Shown here one piece after another: positions 8,089 to 15,827 of a stretch of DNA of 43,770 bases. This DNA comes from Ruminococcaceae bacterium UBA3751 (GTDB lineage Bacteria > Bacillota > Clostridia > Oscillospirales > Acutalibacteraceae): contig DFGL01000006.1 of the NCBI GenBank assembly GCA_002371215.1, positions 18,970 through 62,739 of the forward strand, in the 5' to 3' direction. The position numbers and the translations under genes are program-made. How positions within the stretch are numbered: the stretch's first letter is position 1; each line of letters opens with the position of its first letter. The notes under the pieces were generated by a model. That model was not told the origin of the DNA. It saw nothing but the letters and a program-made list of their open reading frames with translations, and did no database searches.

Positions 8089-10500
8089 ATGAAATCAACA
8101 CTTTCTGTTTCGCGAACAAAGAAGCTTATAACAGATAAGCTTTCGCATTTTTTCGGCGTATCGCCCGAGGTTGCTACAGACGAGCAGTTTTATAAGGCGG
8201 TAGCTATGATAGTAAGGGACAGACTGTCCGAGCAGAACAGCGAATTCCGCAAAGCTGCCGACTCTCAGAATACCAAGGAGATTTATTATCTTTGTATGGA
8301 ATTCTTAATGGGCAGGTCGCTTAAAAACAATCTTTATAACCTCGGCTTAACCGAAGTTTTTGAAGAGGCGCTCAGCTCAATGGACATTAAGCTCAGTAAG
8401 CTTTATGAAATGGAGCCCGACGCAGGTCTCGGCAACGGCGGTCTCGGCAGACTTGCTGCGTGCTATCTTGACGGTCTTGCAACGAACGGCTTCCCGTCAA
8501 TGGGTTATTCAATCCGTTATGAGGCGGGTATATTCAAGCAGAAATTAGTGGACGGCTGGCAGACGGAACTTCCCGATTTCTGGCTTCCCGGCGGAGATGT
8601 ATGGCTCGTACCGCGTGAGGAACGCGCTGTTGAAATAAAGTTTGAAGGTTATATTGAGGACGCGTGGGACGGCAGTTATCACCACGTTGTTCATAAGGAC
8701 GCCAATGTTGTTACCGCTATTCCTTATGATATGTACGTTTCGGGTAAGGGCAAGGGCGTTTCACGTCTTCGTTTATGGGCGTCAAAGAAGCCCGAGTTTG
8801 ATATGACTCTGTTTAATCAGGGCTCGTATATCAAGGCGCTTGAACAGTCCGCTATGGCGGAGGCTATCTCAAAGGTACTCTATCCCGCCGATAATTCACC
8901 CGAAGGTAAATCACTGCGCCTTCGTCAGCAGTATTTCCTCGTTTCTGCTTCAATTCAGGATATTATTCAGCGTCACCTTACAAAGTACGGTACTCTTGAT
9001 AATCTCCCCGAAAAAATAGCAATTCACATCAACGATACTCACCCGACTATGGCTATCCCCGAGCTTATGAGAATTATGCTTGATGAATGCGGCTACGGCT
9101 GGGATGAGGCATGGTCAATTGTAACAAGAACAGTTGCATATACTAACCATACTGTTATGAAGGAAGCGCTTGAGTGCTGGAGCGAGGAGCTCTATTCAAG
9201 ACTTCTTCCTCGTATTTATCAGATTACTAAGGAAATCGATAACCGCTTCAGAGCTTATATCTGGTCCGTTACTCAGGACGCCGATAAGGTAGAGCGTATG
9301 GCTATCGTTTCGGGCGGCGCAGTGCGTATGGCTAATCTCTGCGTTGCAGGTTCTCACAGCGTTAACGGCGTATCCGCGCTCCACAGCGAAATTCTTAAAG
9401 ATACCGTTTTCAGCGATTTCTATTCTATTACACCGGAAAAGTTCACCAACGTAACTAACGGTATTGCGTTCAGACGCTGGATTTGTCAGGCAAACCCGCT
9501 TCTTACCGAATATATTACCGAGCTTATCGGCGACGGCTTTATCACTAAGTCCGACGAGCTCATCAAACTCCGCAGCTTTGCTGATAAAAAGAGAGTTCTT
9601 AAAAGACTTGCAGAGATTAAGCACGAAAACAAGGTGCGTTTTGCAAAGTATATTAAGAAAAAGCAGGGCGTTGAAATCAACCCCGATTCTATTTTTGACG
9701 TTCAGGTTAAAAGACTTCACGAATATAAGCGCCAGCAGCTGAATATTCTCAATATCATTTCCGAATATCAGATGCTTAAGGCTGACCCGAACGCAGATTA
9801 TTATCCGAAAACCTATATCTTCGCGTCAAAAGCAGCCCCGGGCTACTATATGGCTAAAAAGCTTATTGAGCTTATTGACGCGCTTTCAAACGTTATTAAT
9901 AACGACCCTGACGTTAACGAAAAGCTCAAGGTGGTTTTCGTTGAGGATTATAACGTTTCCGTTGCCGAGGTGCTTATGCCTGCTGCCGATATTTCCGAAC
10001 AGATTTCACTTGCCGGAACGGAGGCTTCGGGTACGGGCAATATGAAGCTTATGCTCAACGGCGCAGTAACAATAGGTACAATGGACGGCGCTAACGTTGA
10101 AATTCACGACGCTGTCGGCTCGGATAATATCTATATCTTCGGTATGCGTACTCCTGAGGTTATGCACCTTCAGAGCATGGGATATAACCCGATGAATTAT
10201 TATAATAATAACGAAACGCTCAGAAATGCGATTGAATTTATCCGTATGGGCGTTAACGGAAAGCGCTTTGACGAGGTTGTGTCATCTCTTATGAACGTTG
10301 ACCAGTATATGGCTCTTGCTGACTTTGAGGATTACAGCAATACCCAGAAGCGTATTTCAACTGCATATAAGGATACTGAAAGCTTTACAAGGATGTCGCT
10401 AATGAATATCAGCGGCGCAGGTATTTTCAGCGCAGACCGTTCTATTATGGAATATGCCAATAATATCTGGCATGCAAAGCCCGTTGAATTTAAAAATTAA
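8089..10500 (+). CDS. glgP: glycogen/starch phosphorylase
   Basis: 803 residues, a normal full-length phosphorylase. It releases glucose-1-phosphate from alpha-1,4-glucans using pyridoxal phosphate. Visible motifs: YYLCMEFLMGRSLKNNL, DAGLGNGGLGRLAACYLD, HINDTHPTMAIPELMR, NVTNGIAFRRW, VQVKRLHEYKRQQLN, and the PLP-binding segment EASGTGNMKLMLNGA, whose Lys653 should form the Schiff base. GGAGG lies 6 nt before the ATG. It is followed by a GH13 enzyme on the same strand with a strong hairpin between them, which fits a glycogen or maltodextrin breakdown pair. Confidence 0.97.
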   Translation: MKSTLSVSRTKKLITDKLSHFFGVSPEVATDEQFYKAVAMIVRDRLSEQNSEFRKAADSQNTKEIYYLCMEFLMGRSLKNNLYNLGLTEVFEEALSSMDIKLSKLYEMEPDAGLGNGGLGRLAACYLDGLATNGFPSMGYSIRYEAGIFKQKLVDGWQTELPDFWLPGGDVWLVPREERAVEIKFEGYIEDAWDGSYHHVVHKDANVVTAIPYDMYVSGKGKGVSRLRLWASKKPEFDMTLFNQGSYIKALEQSAMAEAISKVLYPADNSPEGKSLRLRQQYFLVSASIQDIIQRHLTKYGTLDNLPEKIAIHINDTHPTMAIPELMRIMLDECGYGWDEAWSIVTRTVAYTNHTVMKEALECWSEELYSRLLPRIYQITKEIDNRFRAYIWSVTQDADKVERMAIVSGGAVRMANLCVAGSHSVNGVSALHSEILKDTVFSDFYSITPEKFTNVTNGIAFRRWICQANPLLTEYITELIGDGFITKSDELIKLRSFADKKRVLKRLAEIKHENKVRFAKYIKKKQGVEINPDSIFDVQVKRLHEYKRQQLNILNIISEYQMLKADPNADYYPKTYIFASKAAPGYYMAKKLIELIDALSNVINNDPDVNEKLKVVFVEDYNVSVAEVLMPAADISEQISLAGTEASGTGNMKLMLNGAVTIGTMDGANVEIHDAVGSDNIYIFGMRTPEVMHLQSMGYNPMNYYNNNETLRNAIEFIRMGVNGKRFDEVVSSLMNVDQYMALADFEDYSNTQKRISTAYKDTESFTRMSLMNISGAGIFSADRSIMEYANNIWHAKPVEFKN

Positions 10501-10507
10501 AATTTAT

Positions 10508-10528
10508 GGGAGGGCGCGGCGCCCTCCC
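10508..10528 (+). other. GC-rich hairpin between glgP and the GH13 gene
   Basis: GGGAGGGC and GCCCTCCC pair as an 8-bp stem (up to 10 bp) with loop GCGGC. No T-run follows, so it is not a standard terminator. It sits right after the glgP stop and 16 nt ahead of the GH13 ATG. mRNA stabilisation or partial termination is inference. Confidence 0.7.
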
Positions 10529-10544
10529 GCATTGATGTGGTATT

Positions 10545-12404
10545 ATGACAGTATTCAATTCAAGGCAAACTGAATACAAGGATAAAATCCGCGCAATCAA
10601 GACCGATGAACCCGTGCATTTTCGTATTGTAGTTCCTCGGTCTATGTGCTGTTCGGGTGCAAATCTTGTTGTTCGCAAGGAGGATGAAATCCCCTGTGCT
10701 TATTCAATGTTCTGGGCAGGTATGTGCGGCGATGATTATGAGTACTGGGAGCTTCATTTTTCCGCTTCAAGCGCAGGGCTTTACTGGTACCATTTTGAGC
10801 TTGAAACCCCGTGGGGCAAGAGCTTTATCCGCAACGTAGGGCACGGCTTGGGCGATTTTTCGCCTGATGGCGAGGATTTTCAGCAGACCGTTTACGATAA
10901 GAGCTTTACTACTCCCGACTGGCTCAAGGGCGGAATAATATATCAGATTTTTCCGGATAGATTTAATTTCTCGGGCGAAAGCAAAAAGGGCGTAAGAAAG
11001 AGCCGCGTTTTCCGTAAGTGGGGCGAGGAGCCCTTCTGGAAAGAGGAGCAGATGAACGGAACGTGGAATAACGATTACTTCTGCGGCGACCTTAAGGGCA
11101 TTGAGCAAAAGCTTCCGTACCTTGCGGATTTATGCGTAAGCTGTATTTACCTTAACCCGATTTTTGAGGCTAATTCAAACCACCGCTACGATACTGCGGA
11201 TTATGAAAAAATTGACCCGCTTCTCGGTAACCTTACGGATTTTAAATCCCTTTGCAAAAAGGCTAAAGAGGAGTACGGTATTTCAATTATCCTTGACGGA
11301 GTTTTCTCCCATACGGGCTGTGACAGTAAGTATTTTAATCTGTATTCAAATTATAAAAGCGTAGGCGCGTATAACAGTAAGGAGAGCCCGTATTATCCGT
11401 GGTATAAGTTTACCGAATACCCCGATGAATATAAATCCTGGTGGGGCATAAAGCTTTTGCCTGAAATTGTTGAGGAAAACGAGGAGTACCGCGAATATAT
11501 GTGCGGCGAGAAGGGAATAGTCCGCCGCTGGCTCAAAGCGGGCGCAAGGGGCTGGAGGCTTGACGTTGCCGACGAGCTTCCCGACGTTTTTCTTGACGAC
11601 TTAAGAAAGGCGGCAAAGGCTGAAAAAAAGGACGCCGTTATTATAGGCGAGGTATGGGAAGAGGCAACAACCAAGGAGGCGTACGGCGAGCGCCGCCGCT
11701 ATTTCCTCGGCGACCAGCTTGATTCCGTTATGAATTACCCCTTTGCCGATGCAATTCTCAATTTTATACGACTTAAAAATGCGGACGCGTTTCTTGACGG
11801 AGTTATGAGTATTATTGAAAAGTACCCGCCCGAAGCGCTGAATCTTTTAATGAATCATATCGGTACCCACGATACCGAAAGGGCGATAACCCGCCTTGCC
11901 GGAGAAAGCCCCGAAGGCTACGGCAGACAGTGGCAGTTTGAGCATAATAAACTCAGCGATTACGATTATCTTCTCGGCGTTTCTATGCTTAAGCGCGCTG
12001 CGATTCTTCAGTTCACTCTGCCCGGTGTTCCTTCAATTTACTACGGCGATGAAATCGGTATGCAGGGGATGAAGGACCCGTTTAACCGCGAGTGTATGGC
12101 GTGGGATAAGCCTAACGAGGAGCTTCTTCGCTGGTATAAGCGCCTCGGAGAAATTCGCCGCGGCTGCAAGGCGTTTGAAAAGGGAGAGTTCGTTCCCGTT
12201 TATGTTTCTCATCAGACAATTGCTTATAAGCGTGTTGATGAAAACAGCGAGGTCCTCGTTGCATTAAATCTTGACAGCGAAACCGTAAGTATTGACCTTC
12301 CGCCCGAGTGGGAAAACTGTTATACCCTCCTCGGCAATATCCCCGTAAACGGAACGCTCTATCTTGAATCTAACCGCTATTCAATTTTAACAATAGTAAA
12401 ATAA
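10545..12404 (+). CDS. GH13 alpha-amylase-family glucosidase/neopullulanase
   Basis: 619 residues. An N-terminal beta-sandwich-like region (about 1-120, ending in GLGDFSPDGEDFQQTV) precedes a TIM barrel starting at GIIYQIFPDRFN. Conserved GH13 regions: LDGVFSHTG, GWRLDVADEL with nucleophile Asp340, IIGEVWEE with acid/base Glu369, and NHIGTHDTER with Asp443. The C-terminal beta domain follows IYYGDEIGMQG. There is no signal peptide, so it probably acts in the cytoplasm on maltodextrins or branched glucans, supplying or finishing the work of glgP. Exact specificity (neopullulanase, cyclomaltodextrinase or alpha-glucosidase) is not decidable by eye. The ribosome binding site is weak. Confidence 0.92.
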   Translation: MTVFNSRQTEYKDKIRAIKTDEPVHFRIVVPRSMCCSGANLVVRKEDEIPCAYSMFWAGMCGDDYEYWELHFSASSAGLYWYHFELETPWGKSFIRNVGHGLGDFSPDGEDFQQTVYDKSFTTPDWLKGGIIYQIFPDRFNFSGESKKGVRKSRVFRKWGEEPFWKEEQMNGTWNNDYFCGDLKGIEQKLPYLADLCVSCIYLNPIFEANSNHRYDTADYEKIDPLLGNLTDFKSLCKKAKEEYGISIILDGVFSHTGCDSKYFNLYSNYKSVGAYNSKESPYYPWYKFTEYPDEYKSWWGIKLLPEIVEENEEYREYMCGEKGIVRRWLKAGARGWRLDVADELPDVFLDDLRKAAKAEKKDAVIIGEVWEEATTKEAYGERRRYFLGDQLDSVMNYPFADAILNFIRLKNADAFLDGVMSIIEKYPPEALNLLMNHIGTHDTERAITRLAGESPEGYGRQWQFEHNKLSDYDYLLGVSMLKRAAILQFTLPGVPSIYYGDEIGMQGMKDPFNRECMAWDKPNEELLRWYKRLGEIRRGCKAFEKGEFVPVYVSHQTIAYKRVDENSEVLVALNLDSETVSIDLPPEWENCYTLLGNIPVNGTLYLESNRYSILTIVK

Positions 12405-12411
12405 CACCTTC

Positions 12412-12440
12412 AGCCTTCCCGTCAAGGGAAGGCTTTTTTT
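12412..12440 (+). terminator. intrinsic terminator after the GH13 gene
   Basis: Perfect 9-bp stem AGCCTTCCC/GGGAAGGCT with loop GTCAA, followed by seven T residues. It closes the glgP-GH13 transcript. Confidence 0.92.
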
Positions 12441-12464
12441 GTGAATAATTTTTGAAAAAAAGAA

Positions 12465-12492
12465 AATAATTATTGACAAACGATAATTATTG
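12465..12492 (+). repeat. direct repeat / palindrome pair over the DUF2975-operon promoter
   Basis: ATAATTATTG occurs twice (12466-12475 and 12483-12492), with starts 17 bp apart. The first copy lies in the perfect palindrome AATAATTATT (12465-12474); the second (GATAATTATT) differs by one base. The copies flank and overlap the -35 box, a layout expected of an operator. Binding by the adjacent XRE protein is inference. Confidence 0.55.
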
Positions 12493-12501
12493 TGCTATAA
12501 C
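12473..12501 (+). promoter_or_regulatory. sigma-A promoter of the DUF2975-XRE operon
   Basis: Consensus -35 TTGACA (12473-12478), 17-bp spacer, -10 TATAAC (12496-12501). The start would be near 12508, with TTTGGAGG then leading the first gene. Confidence 0.85.
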
Positions 12502-12533
12502 GGCTGTGTAATATTTCCTTTGGAGGTAATTAT

Positions 12534-13007
12534 ATGTACAATGATAAAACAACGGGAATAACGCATATTGCAGTAAGAGTTTGCTATTTTCTGCTTCTGG
12601 GAGCGGTGATTGCATTTCCGTTTCTTATGAGGGCTAAGGAAGGCGACTGGTACTATTTTGTAATGCTCGCCGTTCACGGAAAGTATCTCATTTATCCGTT
12701 TTACGCCGTAGTTCCTGCGGGATTTATTGCACTCGTCTGCCTTGATAAAATCCTCGGCAATATTAAAAAGGATATAGTTTTTGATAATAAAAATATAAAG
12801 CTCCTTAATATAATTACAATCTGCTGCCTTTATGCCGCGGTAGTCGGCACGGTTTCATTTGTAATAATAGCCGCCGTTTATAAATCTATTGAAACGGTTA
12901 TTCTTCTTGCTTTCGGCGAGGGCTTTATGGCGCTCGTTGTAAGGGTAGTACGGAATATTATCAAAAAGGCGATTGAAATTAAAGAAGATAACGATTTGGT
13001 GGTGTAA
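12534..13007 (+). CDS. DUF2975 family membrane protein
   Basis: 157 residues with four hydrophobic segments (about 15-35, 55-75, 95-118 and 122-140) and the family-typical short loop FDNKNIKLLN between the second and third. DUF2975 proteins (YoaS in Bacillus subtilis) are unexplained integral membrane proteins that are regularly encoded next to a small XRE regulator, as here. The TTTGGAGG ribosome binding site is strong. It is first of four same-strand genes and is separated from the regulator by only 2 nt. A role as a membrane partner of the regulator is inference. Confidence 0.85.
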   Translation: MYNDKTTGITHIAVRVCYFLLLGAVIAFPFLMRAKEGDWYYFVMLAVHGKYLIYPFYAVVPAGFIALVCLDKILGNIKKDIVFDNKNIKLLNIITICCLYAAVVGTVSFVIIAAVYKSIETVILLAFGEGFMALVVRVVRNIIKKAIEIKEDNDLVV

Positions 13008-13009
13008 TT

Positions 13010-13216
13010 ATGATTATAGTTAATTTAGACGTAATGCTCGCCAAAAGAAAAATGAGCTCTCTTGAGCTTGCCAATAAAATCGGTATTACTCAGGCGAATC
13101 TTTCTATACTGAAAACGGGAAAAGCGCGCGCCATCCGTTTTTCAACGCTTGATGCAATCTGCAAGGAGCTTGATTGCCAGCCCGCCGATATTCTTGAATT
13201 TCGCGATGAAGCTTAA
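13010..13216 (+). CDS. small XRE-family (Cro/C1-type) transcriptional regulator
   Basis: 68 residues, essentially a lone helix-turn-helix domain. The segments SSLELANKIGITQANLSILK and FSTLDAICKELDCQPADILE are typical of the YozG-type XRE proteins that accompany DUF2975 genes. It probably represses its own operon through the repeated AT-rich palindromes at 12465-12492 (inference). It lacks any ligand or dimer domain beyond the HTH. Its last 11 nt overlap the next gene, so translation is coupled. Confidence 0.92.
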   Translation: MIIVNLDVMLAKRKMSSLELANKIGITQANLSILKTGKARAIRFSTLDAICKELDCQPADILEFRDEA

Positions 13217-13685
13217 TCTTGATAAAAAGAAAAAGCGGGTAATAACCGTTATATGCGCGGTAATCGTTGCTGTTATTGCTTTGCCGCACGCGCTGATTTA
13301 CGCTTTTTTCGGGCTGCTTGCATGGGATATGAATAGGCCTAATAGGCCGATTGACCACAGCGACGACGGCTTTATTCCGCAGGGATATATCAAAACCGAC
13401 GGAAGCCACGGTTACGGCGCAGGCGATTACGAGGATTTCAGCTATTATGTTTATGAGGAAAAACCCGCGCTTGATGAAAATTTTTCATCCGTTTCAGAAT
13501 GTGAGGATAAAGGGCTGTTAACACGGCTGATATCGCGTTACGATGAGGATATTGTCAGCAGTATAACGGATGGAGATTACTACTATATCGCCGAGGTATA
13601 CAACCGTACAAGACGAACCGGCGCGCTCTTGTACTTTTACGATAATGAAAAAAACACGCTTTACAGAATTGACTATTGTTGGTAA
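13206..13685 (+). CDS. uncharacterised single-TM protein
   Basis: 159 residues from the ATG at 13206, which overlaps the end of the XRE gene; an earlier in-frame ATG at 13149 would give a non-membrane-like prefix. It has a basic N-terminus (NLDKKKKR), one transmembrane helix (about residues 11-37), then an outer domain rich in Tyr and Asp. That domain includes GSHGYGAGDYEDFSYYVYEE and ends with LYFYDNEKNTLYRIDYCW. I recognise no family. The start has no clear ribosome binding site and likely depends on translation of the regulator. A 10-nt gap leads into the DUF4173 gene. Confidence 0.65.
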   Translation: MKLNLDKKKKRVITVICAVIVAVIALPHALIYAFFGLLAWDMNRPNRPIDHSDDGFIPQGYIKTDGSHGYGAGDYEDFSYYVYEEKPALDENFSSVSECEDKGLLTRLISRYDEDIVSSITDGDYYYIAEVYNRTRRTGALLYFYDNEKNTLYRIDYCW

Positions 13686-13695
13686 AGGAGAAAAT

Positions 13696-15477
13696 ATGGA
13701 AAATAACAATAACAGTCAGCAGGTGTATTTCAATCCTTCTCAGGCTCAATCGCAGCCTCAGAGCGCACCTGCTCAGTATGTACCGCAGTATAAGCCGTAC
13801 GTTAAAAAGGAATACTCGCCGCTTGAAAAGAAGGATAACCGTTTTGTTTTCCTCTTACTTTTCTGCGCCGTTATTTTCAGTGATTTTGCGCTGTTCAAGG
13901 GCTTTCATTCAGGTTTCACAATCGCTTATGCGCTGCTTTTCGGCGTTTCAACCGCTTATCTTTGGGATAAAAGCAGCAGGGTAAATGTTTTTTCAGTTTC
14001 CTGCGGGCTTATTTCTCTCGTGGGCTCGGTAACGCTTTCGCTTTTTGATAATGCTTTTGTCAATACGATAATGCTCATTCTTATAGCGGGGCTGTTTACT
14101 CTTTACTGTATCGGAATAAGCTCAAGCTTCAGCCGTTCGCAGGGCAATTACAAATTGCTCTTTGATTTATTTGCGGGCGCTGTAACAAATCCGCTTGAAA
14201 ATTTAAGCGACGTTATCGGCTCAGTTAAGGCAGGGGCTAAAAAGGGAAGCAAAAACTTTTCTGTAATTGTCGGTATACTTCTTGCGCTCCCCGTGCTGTT
14301 CGTTATAGTTCCGCTTCTTATCAGCAGCGACGCTGCGTTTGAGGGGCTTGTTAAAAGCATTGCGGAGAATATCGGTATCTATCTTATAGAAATAGCTGTT
14401 GCGCTGATTATAACGCCGTTTGCGTTTTCGTTTATGTACGGTAAGCGCAAAAAGCTGAACGTTAAAGAAAACGCTGAGAAAAAGACGGTTGAGAGAAAGT
14501 TTGCCCCGTCGGGCGCCGTATCGTTTTTATCGGTAATCTCGTTCGTTTACGTTGTATATCTTTTCTCTCAGCTTGCATATTTCTTCAGCGCGTTCAAGGG
14601 GATTCTCCCCGAGGGCTATAAACACAGCGCAAGCGTTTTTGCCCGCCGCGGCTTCTTTGAAATGTTTGCAGTAGTTGCAATTAATATTGCTCTGATTTCC
14701 GTCGTTAACGCCTTTACTAAAAGGAAAAACGGAAAAGCTTCTGCAGGAGTTAAAGGCGTTTCGCTTTTCATCTCTCTTTTTTCCGTTCTTATGCTGGCAA
14801 TATCAATTCAGAAAATGAGGCTGAATATAGCAACCTACGGCTATTCGCGCAACCGCCTTTTAGTCTGCGCCTTTATGCTGATGATGCTTATAGTAATTGC
14901 GTTTTTCATAATTCATATCTTTGCTCCCAAGGTGCAGTATATGCAGGCGATTATAGTCTCCTGCAGTATAATCTTCGTTATCCTTTCCTTTATGGATATC
15001 AATGCAATGACGGGAAACTACAACGTACGCGCCTATAATGACGGCAGGCTGAAAAGAATTAACGCACAATATCTCGCCGAGCTTGGCGACAGTACCGTTC
15101 CCTCGCTTGTTAAGCTGACAAAAACGGAAAACAAAAAGACTGCCGCCGAGGCGAAAATGGTAGTAATAAAGTACGCCGCAGAGAGCAAATCCCTCAGTAT
15201 GGATAAATACGGAAAAATGACGGAAAAAGCCGCCGACTTCCGCTCATATGTCCGTACAAGGTCTATGGCGTCAAACGCTGTTTTGAATTACTATAATTCC
15301 CTTGACGAGTTTTCAAAGAAGGATTTCATAAATAAGTATAAATTTTTCAGTGAAAGCGAAACCTCGTATAATGAGGACAGCGGGGATTTCTATTCCTGGG
15401 AATACGATAACGGGTACCGATACAATGAAAAAACGGGCAACTATGAATTTGTTCAGCAGCTTGCCGATGAGGTTTAA
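13696..15477 (+). CDS. DUF4173 (DUF4153-type) polytopic membrane protein
   Basis: 593 residues from the ATG at 13696; AAAGGAG lies 5 nt upstream. A Gln/Pro-rich cytoplasmic N-terminus (NNNNSQQVYFNPSQAQ) precedes about 12 membrane segments. The GYKHSASVFARRGFFEMFAV stretch is the hallmark of DUF4173. The C-terminal 150 residues are soluble and contain a helical region, AQYLAELGDSTVPSLVKL. The function of the family is unknown. It ends the four-gene unit that begins with DUF2975, before a hairpin terminator. Confidence 0.8.
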   Translation: MENNNNSQQVYFNPSQAQSQPQSAPAQYVPQYKPYVKKEYSPLEKKDNRFVFLLLFCAVIFSDFALFKGFHSGFTIAYALLFGVSTAYLWDKSSRVNVFSVSCGLISLVGSVTLSLFDNAFVNTIMLILIAGLFTLYCIGISSSFSRSQGNYKLLFDLFAGAVTNPLENLSDVIGSVKAGAKKGSKNFSVIVGILLALPVLFVIVPLLISSDAAFEGLVKSIAENIGIYLIEIAVALIITPFAFSFMYGKRKKLNVKENAEKKTVERKFAPSGAVSFLSVISFVYVVYLFSQLAYFFSAFKGILPEGYKHSASVFARRGFFEMFAVVAINIALISVVNAFTKRKNGKASAGVKGVSLFISLFSVLMLAISIQKMRLNIATYGYSRNRLLVCAFMLMMLIVIAFFIIHIFAPKVQYMQAIIVSCSIIFVILSFMDINAMTGNYNVRAYNDGRLKRINAQYLAELGDSTVPSLVKLTKTENKKTAAEAKMVVIKYAAESKSLSMDKYGKMTEKAADFRSYVRTRSMASNAVLNYYNSLDEFSKKDFINKYKFFSESETSYNEDSGDFYSWEYDNGYRYNEKTGNYEFVQQLADEV

Positions 15478-15497
15478 TAATCTTAATAAGTAACTTA

Positions 15498-15523
15498 AGC
15501 CGTTGCCAAGCGCAGCGGTTTTT
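15498..15523 (+). terminator. intrinsic terminator after the DUF4173 gene
   Basis: Stem AGCCGTTG/CAGCGGTT (8 bp with two G-T pairs), 7-nt loop, then TTTTT. The stem contains the -35 box of the gatC promoter, so terminator and promoter share bases. Confidence 0.65.
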
Positions 15524-15531
15524 GTTATAAT
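15503..15531 (+). promoter_or_regulatory. sigma-A promoter of gatCAB
   Basis: -35 TTGCCA (15503-15508), 17-bp spacer, -10 TATAAT (15526-15531). Transcription should begin at 15537-15539, on the first candidate ATG of gatC. Confidence 0.8.
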
Positions 15532-15537
15532 GAGCGT

Positions 15538-15825
15538 ATGGAAAAGGAACTTATTATGCATCTTGAGGAGCTTGCAAGGCTTGAGCTCAGCGAGGCGGAG
15601 CGTAAAAAAATTGAGTCTCAGCTCGATGAGGTGGTTGAGTATTTCAATATTCTTAATACGCTTGATACCGAGGGTATTGAGCCGCTTTCTCATGCCTTTA
15701 AACTGCAAAACGTTATGAGAAAAGACGAGTGCGCGCCGTCGCTTCCCTCGGAAAAAATTCTTTCAAATACTGAGAGCAAGGACGGATTTTTCGCCGTTCC
15801 GTGCTCAGTTGAAGAGGAGGGCTGA
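15538..15825 (+). CDS. gatC: Asp-tRNA(Asn)/Glu-tRNA(Gln) amidotransferase subunit C
   Basis: 95 residues. GatC is the small belt-like subunit that wraps GatA and GatB in the amidotransferase that makes Gln-tRNA and Asn-tRNA. The family pattern is clear: HLEELARLELSEAERKKIES, then LDTEGIEPLSHAFKL, MRKDE and KDGFFAVP near the end. Start choice: ATG 15538 gives the better match to family length but coincides with the predicted transcription start and has no ribosome binding site. ATG 15556 (89 residues) has AAGGAA 6 nt upstream. Either is possible. The gene is 2 nt from gatA. Confidence 0.93.
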   Translation: MEKELIMHLEELARLELSEAERKKIESQLDEVVEYFNILNTLDTEGIEPLSHAFKLQNVMRKDECAPSLPSEKILSNTESKDGFFAVPCSVEEEG

Positions 15826-15827
15826 TT

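Noticed and set aside
9196..9720. 174-residue minus-strand frame within glgP
   Set aside because: Shadow of a highly conserved coding region with no supporting signals.
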